Shown here piece by piece: positions 1 through 5,303 of a stretch of 5,303 nucleotides of DNA (position 1 is its first letter; every line of letters starts with the position of its first letter). The DNA is taken from positions 1 to 5,303 of the forward strand of contig DIUI01000082.1 in the NCBI GenBank assembly GCA_002428215.1, in the 5' to 3' direction. This DNA is from Prolixibacteraceae bacterium UBA6162 (GTDB lineage: Bacteria > Bacteroidota > Bacteroidia > Bacteroidales > Prolixibacteraceae). The notes below the pieces were generated by a model, which was not told the origin of the DNA, did no database searches, and was given only the letters and a program-made list of their open reading frames with translations. The position numbers and the translations under genes were made by a program.

Positions 1-3000
1 AACAATCAAATATCAGAGAAGTAATTTCTACCTTGGAGGAGAGAACCAATTTTATTTTTCTGTACAAGGATGAAATCTTTGATTTTAACAAAAAAATCAC
101 GGCCGATTTCAAAGATGCATCCTTTACCAATATTCTGGAAAGCTTCTGTGAGCAAACCGGAGTAAATTACGAAATACGCGACAGACAAGTTATTCTTACA
201 GAACGGGTAGAAACCCCGGCCGCGAGTCGCAATGAGCTTCAACCCCAGCGACGGGATATTACCGGAAACGTAAGAGATTCCCGAGGGTTACCTCTTCCCG
301 GCGTTTCAGTTGTTGTGCAGGGAACGACAGTAGGAACGGTAACCAATAACAATGGAAGTTTCTTATTATCAATCCCAACTACAGCCGAAGTTATTGAATT
401 TTCATTCATCGGCATGAAGAAATATCAGATAGCAGTAACCGAAAGTGCCCTGTATGATGTGGTAATGGAGGAAGAAGCGTTTGGTGTTGATGAAGTAGTT
501 GTTGTAGGGTATGGAACCCAGAAAAGAAGCGATATTACCGGTACGGTCGCATCGCTTGGAAAAGACCGATTGGATATGGTACCGAACCTCAATATTGCAC
601 AGGCAATACAAGGGTCAATACCTGGAATAATGATTAACCAGACAACCTCAGGAGCAGCCCCAGGCGAATCGATCATGATAAGGGGACGAAACTCTATTCT
701 GGCGGATAATACTCCACTGATAGTTGTGGACGGAATACCCTACAGTGGAGCCATTCGCGATATAAGCCCGAACGATGTTCAATCCATTGAGATACTGAAA
801 GATGCCTCTGCCGCAGCCATTTATGGATCGAGGGGTTCCAACGGGGTAATTCTGATAACTACCAAAGAAGGTACGGAGGGTAAACCAAAGATATCGTACG
901 AAGGGTATTACTCCATGCAAACATTTACCCATTTGCCAGACTACATGGACGGAAAAGAGTTTTATGATTTTAAAATGATTCGCTTTCCGGGAGCAATGAC
1001 AAAATCTGAACGTACGCTGTATGAATCTGGAGTAGAGACAGATTGGCCAAGCTTAGGACTGCGTGACGGAACTACCCAACAGCATACAATTTCGGTGTCA
1101 GGAGGAAGTAGCAATACAAAATACTTTTTGTCTGGCAACTTGCTCGATGTTAAAGGACTTGCCATAAATGACAACTACAAGAGGATGACCACCCGTATCA
1201 ATATTGATACAAATATTACAAAGTGGCTCACCATAGGATCGAGAACACAGTTAACGTTCGACGACAGAAGTGGCTTAGGTCCAGATATGTCGGATCTGTT
1301 TCAAACCAATCCTCTCACCAAGGCTTATGAGGCCGACGGCTCTATGGCCATCTATATCTGGGATGATGACCGCTATTTTGGAAATCCACTTCAAATGACG
1401 CTTTACGATAACATCAATCAATCGTATCAGGTCATTACCAACAATTACGCCTTGATTGAGGTTCCCTTTGTTCAGGGATTAAACTACAGGATTAACACCG
1501 GAGTCAGGGCTAGGTTTACCGATGAGGCAACCTACAGAGGCAGAAACACCAAAATCGGACTTGAAGCTGCTGGTAGCGCAGATACCGACCGGGCCAGGTT
1601 TAACAATACTGTAATTGAAAACATTTTAAGTTATACCCGTGCCTTCGACAAACATAGTCTGTTTGGAACTGCTGTTTACAGTTACGAAGGCAGTTCCTAC
1701 TCAAGCAATCGGCTTTCTGCCCGTGGTTTTCCACACGATTTTCTAAAATGGTACTCAGCTGCTCAGGCGGAACTGGTAACTCCTGAATATCGGTTCGAGG
1801 AAACCAGCCTTATGTCGCAGATGTTGCGATTAAACTATGCCTACGATAGTAAATACCTGCTTACCCTTACGGGAAGAAGAGATGGTTTCAGCGGTTTTGG
1901 AGCCAATACCAAATGGGGTACCTTCCCGTCTATTGCTGTGGGATGGAATGTTCGCAACGAAGACTTTTTCAGGTGGAAAGAACTGTTTAGCGAGATTAAA
2001 CTTAGAGCATCGTACGGATTAAATGGCAATCAGGCGGTTGGTGCATATCAATCAATATCTCGTTTGAGCGAATACAATATGGTAGCCGACAAACAAACTG
2101 TTGCAGGTTATATCCCCAGCAGATTGGGCCAAGAGAATCTGGGTTGGGAATCATCAAAAACTTTAAACCTGGGACTGGACTTTGCCATGCTCCAAAGCAG
2201 GATATCGGGAGATATTAATTTTTTCAAGACCAATACTACCGATCTATTATTAAACAGGAGTATCTCCGCTATTCATGGGATAACCTCCATTACACAAAAC
2301 ATTGGAGAAACCGAAAATAGAGGAATAGAACTCTCACTACAATCACGAAATATTGTGACCTCCAACTTCAGATGGTACACTTCAGCGAACCTTGCCTACG
2401 GTGTAAACAAAATAGTATCGATTTATGGTACGCTCGATGACCAGGGTGTTGAAATTGATGATGTAGCCAACCGCTGGTTTATTGGAAAGCCCATCAGGGT
2501 AAATTATGACTACTTCTGGGAAGGCACCTGGCAATTGGATGAAGCAGCCGAAGCCTTAAAATATGGTTCAAGACCCGGATTTGTAAAACTCCAGGATCTG
2601 AACAAGGATGGAAAACTGGATGCATCCGACAGACAAATTCTTGGACAACAAGACCCAAAGTTACTGTGGGGTATAACCAACACTTTTACCTATAAAAATT
2701 TCAGTCTCGATTTCTTTATACATGGCGTTCATGGCGTTACAAAAGTGAATCCCCTGCTCTCGGATTATGTTTGGGCAGATGTAAGAAGGAATACCATCAA
2801 AAAGAATTGGTGGACACCCGAAAATCCAACCAATGAGTGGATCATCAATCATCTCAATGCAGAATGGATGTCGGGAATTCAGGGTGCAATTTATGAAGAT
2901 GCAAGTTTTATACGATTTAAAGATGTGTCCGTTTCCTACAACATCCCTCCCAGTCTTTTGACTAAATTTAAAATCGACCGACTTAGATTATATGCTACCG

Positions 3001-3113
3001 GTCGGAACCTGGGTACCATAACAAATTGGAGAGGTCTTGATCCTGAACTGGCCGGACAACGTCAGACTCCACTGCAGAAAGAGTTTGTTTTCGGATTAAC
3101 CCTTGATTTTTAA
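1..3113 (+). CDS. SusC/RagA-family TonB-dependent outer-membrane receptor with N-terminal STN domain, 5'-partial
   Basis: Outer-membrane active transporter that imports ligands handed over by its SusD partner, powered by TonB-ExbBD. The first complete codon is at 3 and 1036 residues are visible (numbered from there). Residues 1-67 are most of an STN domain (REVISTLEERTNFIFLYKDE, later VNYEIRDRQVIL). Residues 85-156 form a carboxypeptidase-regulatory-like beta domain (ITGNVRDSRGLPLPGVSVVV). The SusC linker DEVVVVGYGTQKRSDITG follows at 163-180. The plug spans about 170-290, with PLIVVDGIPY at 238-247 and the SusC/RagA signature DVQSIEILKDASAAAIYGSR from 258. The barrel then runs to a C-terminal Phe (VFGLTLDF), as outer-membrane barrels usually end. 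An EF-hand-like loop (D865, N867, D869, G870, D873, D876) lies in the barrel part, as in many SusC proteins. The frame is open to the left edge, so the TTG at 33 is not the start; the signal peptide and the first part of STN are missing. STN receptors are normally controlled through FecR/ECF-sigma pairs. The substrate is unknown. No frameshift is seen. Confidence 0.96.
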   Translation, partial: QSNIREVISTLEERTNFIFLYKDEIFDFNKKITADFKDASFTNILESFCEQTGVNYEIRDRQVILTERVETPAASRNELQPQRRDITGNVRDSRGLPLPGVSVVVQGTTVGTVTNNNGSFLLSIPTTAEVIEFSFIGMKKYQIAVTESALYDVVMEEEAFGVDEVVVVGYGTQKRSDITGTVASLGKDRLDMVPNLNIAQAIQGSIPGIMINQTTSGAAPGESIMIRGRNSILADNTPLIVVDGIPYSGAIRDISPNDVQSIEILKDASAAAIYGSRGSNGVILITTKEGTEGKPKISYEGYYSMQTFTHLPDYMDGKEFYDFKMIRFPGAMTKSERTLYESGVETDWPSLGLRDGTTQQHTISVSGGSSNTKYFLSGNLLDVKGLAINDNYKRMTTRINIDTNITKWLTIGSRTQLTFDDRSGLGPDMSDLFQTNPLTKAYEADGSMAIYIWDDDRYFGNPLQMTLYDNINQSYQVITNNYALIEVPFVQGLNYRINTGVRARFTDEATYRGRNTKIGLEAAGSADTDRARFNNTVIENILSYTRAFDKHSLFGTAVYSYEGSSYSSNRLSARGFPHDFLKWYSAAQAELVTPEYRFEETSLMSQMLRLNYAYDSKYLLTLTGRRDGFSGFGANTKWGTFPSIAVGWNVRNEDFFRWKELFSEIKLRASYGLNGNQAVGAYQSISRLSEYNMVADKQTVAGYIPSRLGQENLGWESSKTLNLGLDFAMLQSRISGDINFFKTNTTDLLLNRSISAIHGITSITQNIGETENRGIELSLQSRNIVTSNFRWYTSANLAYGVNKIVSIYGTLDDQGVEIDDVANRWFIGKPIRVNYDYFWEGTWQLDEAAEALKYGSRPGFVKLQDLNKDGKLDASDRQILGQQDPKLLWGITNTFTYKNFSLDFFIHGVHGVTKVNPLLSDYVWADVRRNTIKKNWWTPENPTNEWIINHLNAEWMSGIQGAIYEDASFIRFKDVSVSYNIPPSLLTKFKIDRLRLYATGRNLGTITNWRGLDPELAGQRQTPLQKEFVFGLTLDF

Positions 3114-3121
3114 TTTACTCA

Positions 3122-4813
3122 ATGAACTTAAGAATAAATAGTATGAAAAATAAAATATTCATAGCGGCAATCATGCTTGTTTTTATCTCGCTCTTTCCCG
3201 CATGCGATCAAGATCTGTTAAACGAGCAACCTCCCCATATCATTACATCCGAAACACTATTTACAACACTGGATGGTTTTGAAACCGGTCTTAACGGCCT
3301 TTACGGACAAGTTAGACGAGAAAAGGAGAGTTCCACCGGAGACCATATGATGATGGGTGCGATGTTTATGACAGGCACCGACAACAGTGTTACGAATCAC
3401 CAAAACCCCGGATTCTATGTAGTTGCAGAATTGTGGCGTGAGCAGAACAATCCTAACAATACGGAGATTGACATGGTTTTTAAATGGCTCTACAACGTAA
3501 TCAATTCAGCCAATACTATAATCAATCAGGCCGAAGGACGAGATGATGTGAATTGGTCCGGAGGCAGTGGCACTGAAGATCAAAATAAAAATCGGGTAAT
3601 TGCAGAAGCACGTGCAATGCGAGCATGGGCCTATCGCCACCTGACCTATGGCTGGGGTGCTGTTCCTCTTTCGCTCGAAGAATCCTCCGGTGCCAACATC
3701 AAAACCGATTGGGAACGAACTCCGGTTCCTGAAGTAAGGGCACAAATGATACAGGATCTGCTATTTGCAGAAATACATGTAGGAGTGGAGCCTTCGCTCA
3801 AAGGAAGAATAACCCGAGGAGCAGTACAACATCTTTTGGCCGAAACCTACCTGGCAATGAATAACCCTGCGGAAGCACTTAAATTCGCAGATAAGGTTAT
3901 CGGCACTCCAAACTACAAGCTCATTACCCAGCGTTATGGCGTGAGAGCAAATCAACCCGGTGTTCCCTTCATGGATATGTTCTGGGAAGGTAATACCAAC
4001 AGAGAGGATGGGAACACAGAAGCTCTATGGGTCTTTCAGTTTGGATTGAAGATTACAGGGGGTGGAGGAAGTGTACTTCGCAGGTACCATTTGAGCCGTT
4101 TCTGGAACATCTCTGTTGGAGGAGTAAGACCCATAGTACATACCTGGGAGCGCGGCGGCCTTGGCTATGGCAGGGCTTCACTTACAAAATGGGCTTTGGA
4201 TATTTACGAACCTAAAGATCACCGATTCTCAGAGCATGCCATCAGAAAATATTTCGTATTGGGAAATGCACAGATGAATTCGCCTTATCCTGCCGACAAT
4301 CTGCCTCCGGGTTGGGCCTATGGTGACACCCTCCATCTCGATTGGAGTCGTGATATTACCGCAACGCGCAAAGGGGTATTTAACTGGCCCTTCTCAAGAA
4401 AAGCTGAGGGTACCGATCCCAATAACATGAATGAATATTTCATGCACAAAGATCTAACCTATCTTAGACTTGCAGAAACCTATCTTATTAAGGCAGAAGC
4501 AGAGCTCTTGCTGAACAAACCTGCCGATGCAGCCAACACAATTAACGTTATTCGCAGAAGGTCGAATGCGAGCGAAATAACCGCAGCAGATGTTACCATC
4601 GATTTTATACTGGACGAACGTTCAAGAGAATTGTTTCTTGAAGAACACAGAAGGTGGTCGCTGCTTAGAACAGGCAAGTGGATGGAAAGGGTTAAAAAAT
4701 ACAACTTAAACGGAGGTCAGTGGATTGCACAAAAAGATCTTCTGTATCCAATTCCGCAATCGGTAATTGATGCAAACCTTACCAAAGAGATGCCTCAAAA
4801 TCCGGGTTTTTAA
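3122..4813 (+). CDS. SusD/RagB-family surface glycan-binding lipoprotein
   Basis: Cell-surface lipoprotein that binds the substrate and acts as a lid on the SusC barrel encoded 8 bases upstream, so the two are almost certainly cotranscribed. The 563 residues are normal SusD length. A lipoprotein signal peptide is visible: MKNK, a hydrophobic stretch at 12-25, then FPAC with lipid-carrying Cys28, followed by acidic DQD, as in exported Bacteroidota lipoproteins. The SusD-like N-terminal region follows (LLNEQPPHIITSETLFTTLD, then GFETGLNGLYGQVR), with the TPR-like helix AEARAMRAWAYRHLTYGWGA at 161-180 and a second TPR-like stretch at about 229-260 (RGAVQHLLAETYLAMNNPAE). The C-terminal RagB/SusD domain is clear at 445-563: YLRLAETYLIKAEAELL, then ILDERSRELFLEEHRRWSLL, LLYPIPQSVIDAN and the terminal QNPGF typical of the family. 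Start choice is open: ATG 3122 gives the closest spacing, but ATG 3143 (556 aa) gives a more conventional signal peptide (MKNKIFIAA) and has A at -3 and -6. Neither has a Shine-Dalgarno sequence, as usual in this phylum. The ligand cannot be inferred. Confidence 0.96.
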   Translation: MNLRINSMKNKIFIAAIMLVFISLFPACDQDLLNEQPPHIITSETLFTTLDGFETGLNGLYGQVRREKESSTGDHMMMGAMFMTGTDNSVTNHQNPGFYVVAELWREQNNPNNTEIDMVFKWLYNVINSANTIINQAEGRDDVNWSGGSGTEDQNKNRVIAEARAMRAWAYRHLTYGWGAVPLSLEESSGANIKTDWERTPVPEVRAQMIQDLLFAEIHVGVEPSLKGRITRGAVQHLLAETYLAMNNPAEALKFADKVIGTPNYKLITQRYGVRANQPGVPFMDMFWEGNTNREDGNTEALWVFQFGLKITGGGGSVLRRYHLSRFWNISVGGVRPIVHTWERGGLGYGRASLTKWALDIYEPKDHRFSEHAIRKYFVLGNAQMNSPYPADNLPPGWAYGDTLHLDWSRDITATRKGVFNWPFSRKAEGTDPNNMNEYFMHKDLTYLRLAETYLIKAEAELLLNKPADAANTINVIRRRSNASEITAADVTIDFILDERSRELFLEEHRRWSLLRTGKWMERVKKYNLNGGQWIAQKDLLYPIPQSVIDANLTKEMPQNPGF

Positions 4814-4833
4814 TGGTAGTTAATGTTCAATGT

Positions 4834-4866
4834 AAAAATCCCGCTTTTCGCGGGATTTTTATTTTT
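4834..4866 (+). terminator. Intrinsic (Rho-independent) terminator after the SusCD unit
   Basis: A perfect 11-bp stem, AAAAATCCCGC (4834-4844) with GCGGGATTTTT (4850-4860), encloses a 5-base loop TTTTC and is followed by ATTTTT. It begins 20 bases after the SusD stop codon. The A-run on the 5' side would also give a U-run on the opposite strand, so it could work in both directions, although no convergent gene is visible here. Confidence 0.93.
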
Positions 4867-4871
4867 GACCC

Positions 4872-4903
4872 CGGGTGATTTCGTTCAATCACGAGTTCAC
4901 CCG
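4872..4903. repeat. Imperfect inverted repeat / second hairpin behind the terminator
   Basis: CGGGTGA (4872-4878) pairs with TCACCCG (4897-4903), and inside it TCGT (4881-4884) pairs with ACGA (4891-4894) around the loop TCAATC. A U-U mismatch and one possible G-U pair separate the two stems. A competing fold is GTGATT (4875-4880) with AATCAC (4887-4892) around TCGTTC. There is no U-run directly after it, so it is not a standard terminator. It may be a backup transcript-end structure, a protein-binding dyad or a degenerate dispersed repeat; the sequence alone does not decide. Confidence 0.5.
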
Positions 4904-4991
4904 AATCATATTTTATAGGGAAGATATCGGATCCCGCTTATTTTCAATCAATGTAAGTCCGGGAAAGCATCTCAAATTAGCCGAGCCCTTA

Positions 4992-5013
4992 ACCACCTGT
5001 TATATTATGTGGT
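4992..5013. promoter_or_regulatory. Candidate operator dyad at the transporter promoter
   Basis: ACCAC (4992-4996) and GTGGT (5009-5013) form a perfect 5-bp inverted repeat with a 12-base A/T-rich centre. The right arm overlaps the proposed -33 box of the promoter at 5008-5038, a place where a regulator could act. Five-base arms are short and can occur by chance, so this is only a candidate. Confidence 0.25.
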
Positions 5014-5038
5014 GAACACTCAAAAAATATTAGTTTTG
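5008..5038 (+). promoter_or_regulatory. Candidate Bacteroidota-type promoter for the MFS transporter
   Basis: TAGTTTTG at 5031-5038 is an exact match to the Bacteroides -7 consensus TAnnTTTG. At a 19-base spacing upstream lies TGTG (5008-5011), three of four matches to the -33 consensus TTTG. Transcription would start near 5042-5046, leaving a leader of roughly 90 bases before the ATG at 5135. The box lies downstream of the SusCD terminator, fitting an independent transcription unit. The weak -33 element and the A/T-rich setting limit certainty. Confidence 0.5.
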
Positions 5039-5045
5039 AATGCCG

Positions 5046-5059
5046 GGATAACCATATCC
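5046..5059. repeat. Small dyad at the presumed transcription start
   Basis: GGATA (5046-5050) and TATCC (5055-5059) form a perfect 5-bp inverted repeat around ACCA. It falls right at or just after the predicted transcription start, so it could be an operator half-site pair or a small hairpin at the 5' end of the mRNA. It is short enough to be chance. Confidence 0.25.
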
Positions 5060-5076
5060 TAAACAAATGGGGAAAG

Positions 5077-5101
5077 GGTAAAAATCGATTAGCCGATTAC
5101 C
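5077..5101 (+). other. Candidate hairpin in the 5' leader of the MFS gene
   Basis: AATCG (5083-5087) pairs with CGATT (5094-5098) around the loop ATTAGC. The stem extends outward through GGT (5077-5079) with ACC (5099-5101) across a 3-base A bulge, giving eight pairs. It ends 33 bases before the start codon, inside the predicted untranslated leader. It has no U-run of terminator type and matches no riboswitch I recognise. Confidence 0.3.
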
Positions 5102-5110
5102 ACTTTTCTA

Positions 5111-5130
5111 TTCTATTATTATTCTATTAT
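5111..5130 (+). repeat. Short A/T-rich direct repeat just before the MFS start codon
   Basis: TTCTATTAT occurs at 5111-5119 and again at 5122-5130, with a third partial copy (TTCTA) at 5106-5110. This unstructured A/T-rich stretch occupies the place where other phyla have a Shine-Dalgarno sequence; in Bacteroidota such A/T-rich, weakly folded leaders commonly precede start codons. It is most likely simple-sequence composition and not a specific binding site. Confidence 0.4.
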
Positions 5131-5134
5131 ACCT

Positions 5135-5303
5135 ATGCAAAGCAGGATATATCTTTTCAAAAGTGCCATTGTTGCTTCTTTGGCCGGGTTCCTATTTGGA
5201 TTCGATACTGTTGTTATCTCAGGTGCCGAGCAAACCATTCAAAACATTTGGGGGCTATCCAGCACACTGCACGGATTGGCCATTAGTATGGCATTGTGGG
5301 GTA
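5135..5303 (+). CDS. Sugar-porter-family MFS transporter, N-terminal fragment (3'-partial)
   Basis: The first 56 codons of an inner-membrane sugar transporter, open to the right edge. After a short basic N-terminus (MQSRIYLFK), residues 10-30 form the first membrane helix and carry the family's opening motif, here AGFLFGFDTVVISGAEQTIQ (17-36). This corresponds to GGLLFGYDTAVISG of Escherichia coli XylE. Asp24 aligns with XylE Asp27, the proton-coupling residue, which suggests H+/sugar symport. Residues 44-56 (TLHGLAISMALWG) begin helix 2. The full protein would usually be about 440-520 residues. ATG 5135 is the only sensible start, because the frame is closed upstream by TAG at 5090 with no other ATG between. 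Beside a SusCD pair it probably takes up the monosaccharide released in the periplasm; the specific sugar cannot be told. Confidence 0.9.
   Translation, partial: MQSRIYLFKSAIVASLAGFLFGFDTVVISGAEQTIQNIWGLSSTLHGLAISMALWG

Larger units (their letters stand above)
4814..5134. other. 321-bp intergenic region without a gene
   Basis: No convincing coding sequence is seen on either strand between the SusD stop and the transporter start. The left part holds the SusD terminator and a second hairpin (4872-4903). The stretch 4904-4990 shows nothing I can name. The right part (about 4992-5134) holds a candidate promoter, small dyads and an A/T-rich leader of the transporter gene. The change from terminator to promoter-like sequence argues that the transporter is transcribed independently of the receptor pair. 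Confidence 0.75.

Noticed and set aside
6..932. Several antisense open frames of 69-94 codons on the minus strand under the receptor gene
   Set aside because: Their translations show no domain, signal or compositional sense, and they overlap strongly conserved receptor domains on the other strand. They are coding shadows.
1837..2852. Short open frames on both strands inside the barrel-coding part
   Set aside because: No recognisable protein features; the receptor frame through this region is continuous and family-typical.
3506..4704. Minus- and plus-strand open frames inside the SusD gene
   Set aside because: They overlap clear SusD domains and have no plausible product.
4860..4867. TATTTTTG, a second exact TAnnTTTG match
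   Set aside because: It is the U-tract of the terminator, has no -33-like element at a suitable distance, and would need a leader of over 260 bases.
4976..5096. Nine-base direct repeat ATTAGCCGA at 4976-4984 and 5088-5096
   Set aside because: A 9-base match within about 320 bases is reasonably likely by chance and the flanks do not extend it.
1..5303. Mobile element, CRISPR array, tRNA/rRNA or defence system
   Set aside because: No transposase or integrase frame, terminal inverted repeats, regularly spaced repeats or structural RNA was seen; the window is filled by transport genes.

Overview
The window comes from a Bacteroidota genome. The evidence is a canonical SusC/SusD outer-membrane nutrient-uptake pair, a Bacteroidota-style lipoprotein signal, no Shine-Dalgarno-like sequence before the visible starts, and a TAnnTTTG promoter-like box. 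The exact genus cannot be read from this sequence. Moderate GC and the protein style are compatible with Bacteroidales or Marinilabiliales-like bacteria, but that is only an impression.

Layout, all on the + strand: (1) From the left edge to 3113 runs a SusC/RagA-type TonB-dependent receptor whose 5' end lies outside the window. Its reading frame is open right to the edge, so the TTG at 33 is an internal Leu codon and not the start. The visible N-terminus is an STN (secretin/TonB N-terminal) signalling domain, followed by a carboxypeptidase-regulatory-like domain, the plug and a complete barrel. (2) Eight bases downstream begins the partner SusD/RagB-type surface lipoprotein (to 4813), clearly in the same transcription unit. 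(3) A strong intrinsic terminator (4834-4866) closes the unit. (4) The 321-bp gap 4814-5134 holds no gene, but contains the terminator, a second imperfect hairpin, a plausible promoter and small dyads in the presumed leader of the next gene. (5) From 5135 to the right edge is the first 56 codons of a sugar-porter-family MFS transporter, cut by the window.

How the genes work together (inference from family knowledge): SusD captures a glycan or other ligand at the cell surface and caps the SusC barrel, which imports it into the periplasm using TonB energy. The STN domain suggests that substrate binding is also signalled to an inner-membrane FecR-like anti-sigma factor and an ECF sigma factor, probably encoded upstream of this window. 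The MFS protein would carry the liberated monosaccharide across the inner membrane from its own transcription unit. No glycoside hydrolase is visible, so the substrate cannot be named. Overall this is the edge of an ordinary polysaccharide-utilisation-type locus. I found no clearly novel system; the most useful second looks are the mis-start of the receptor and the structured gap in front of the transporter gene.
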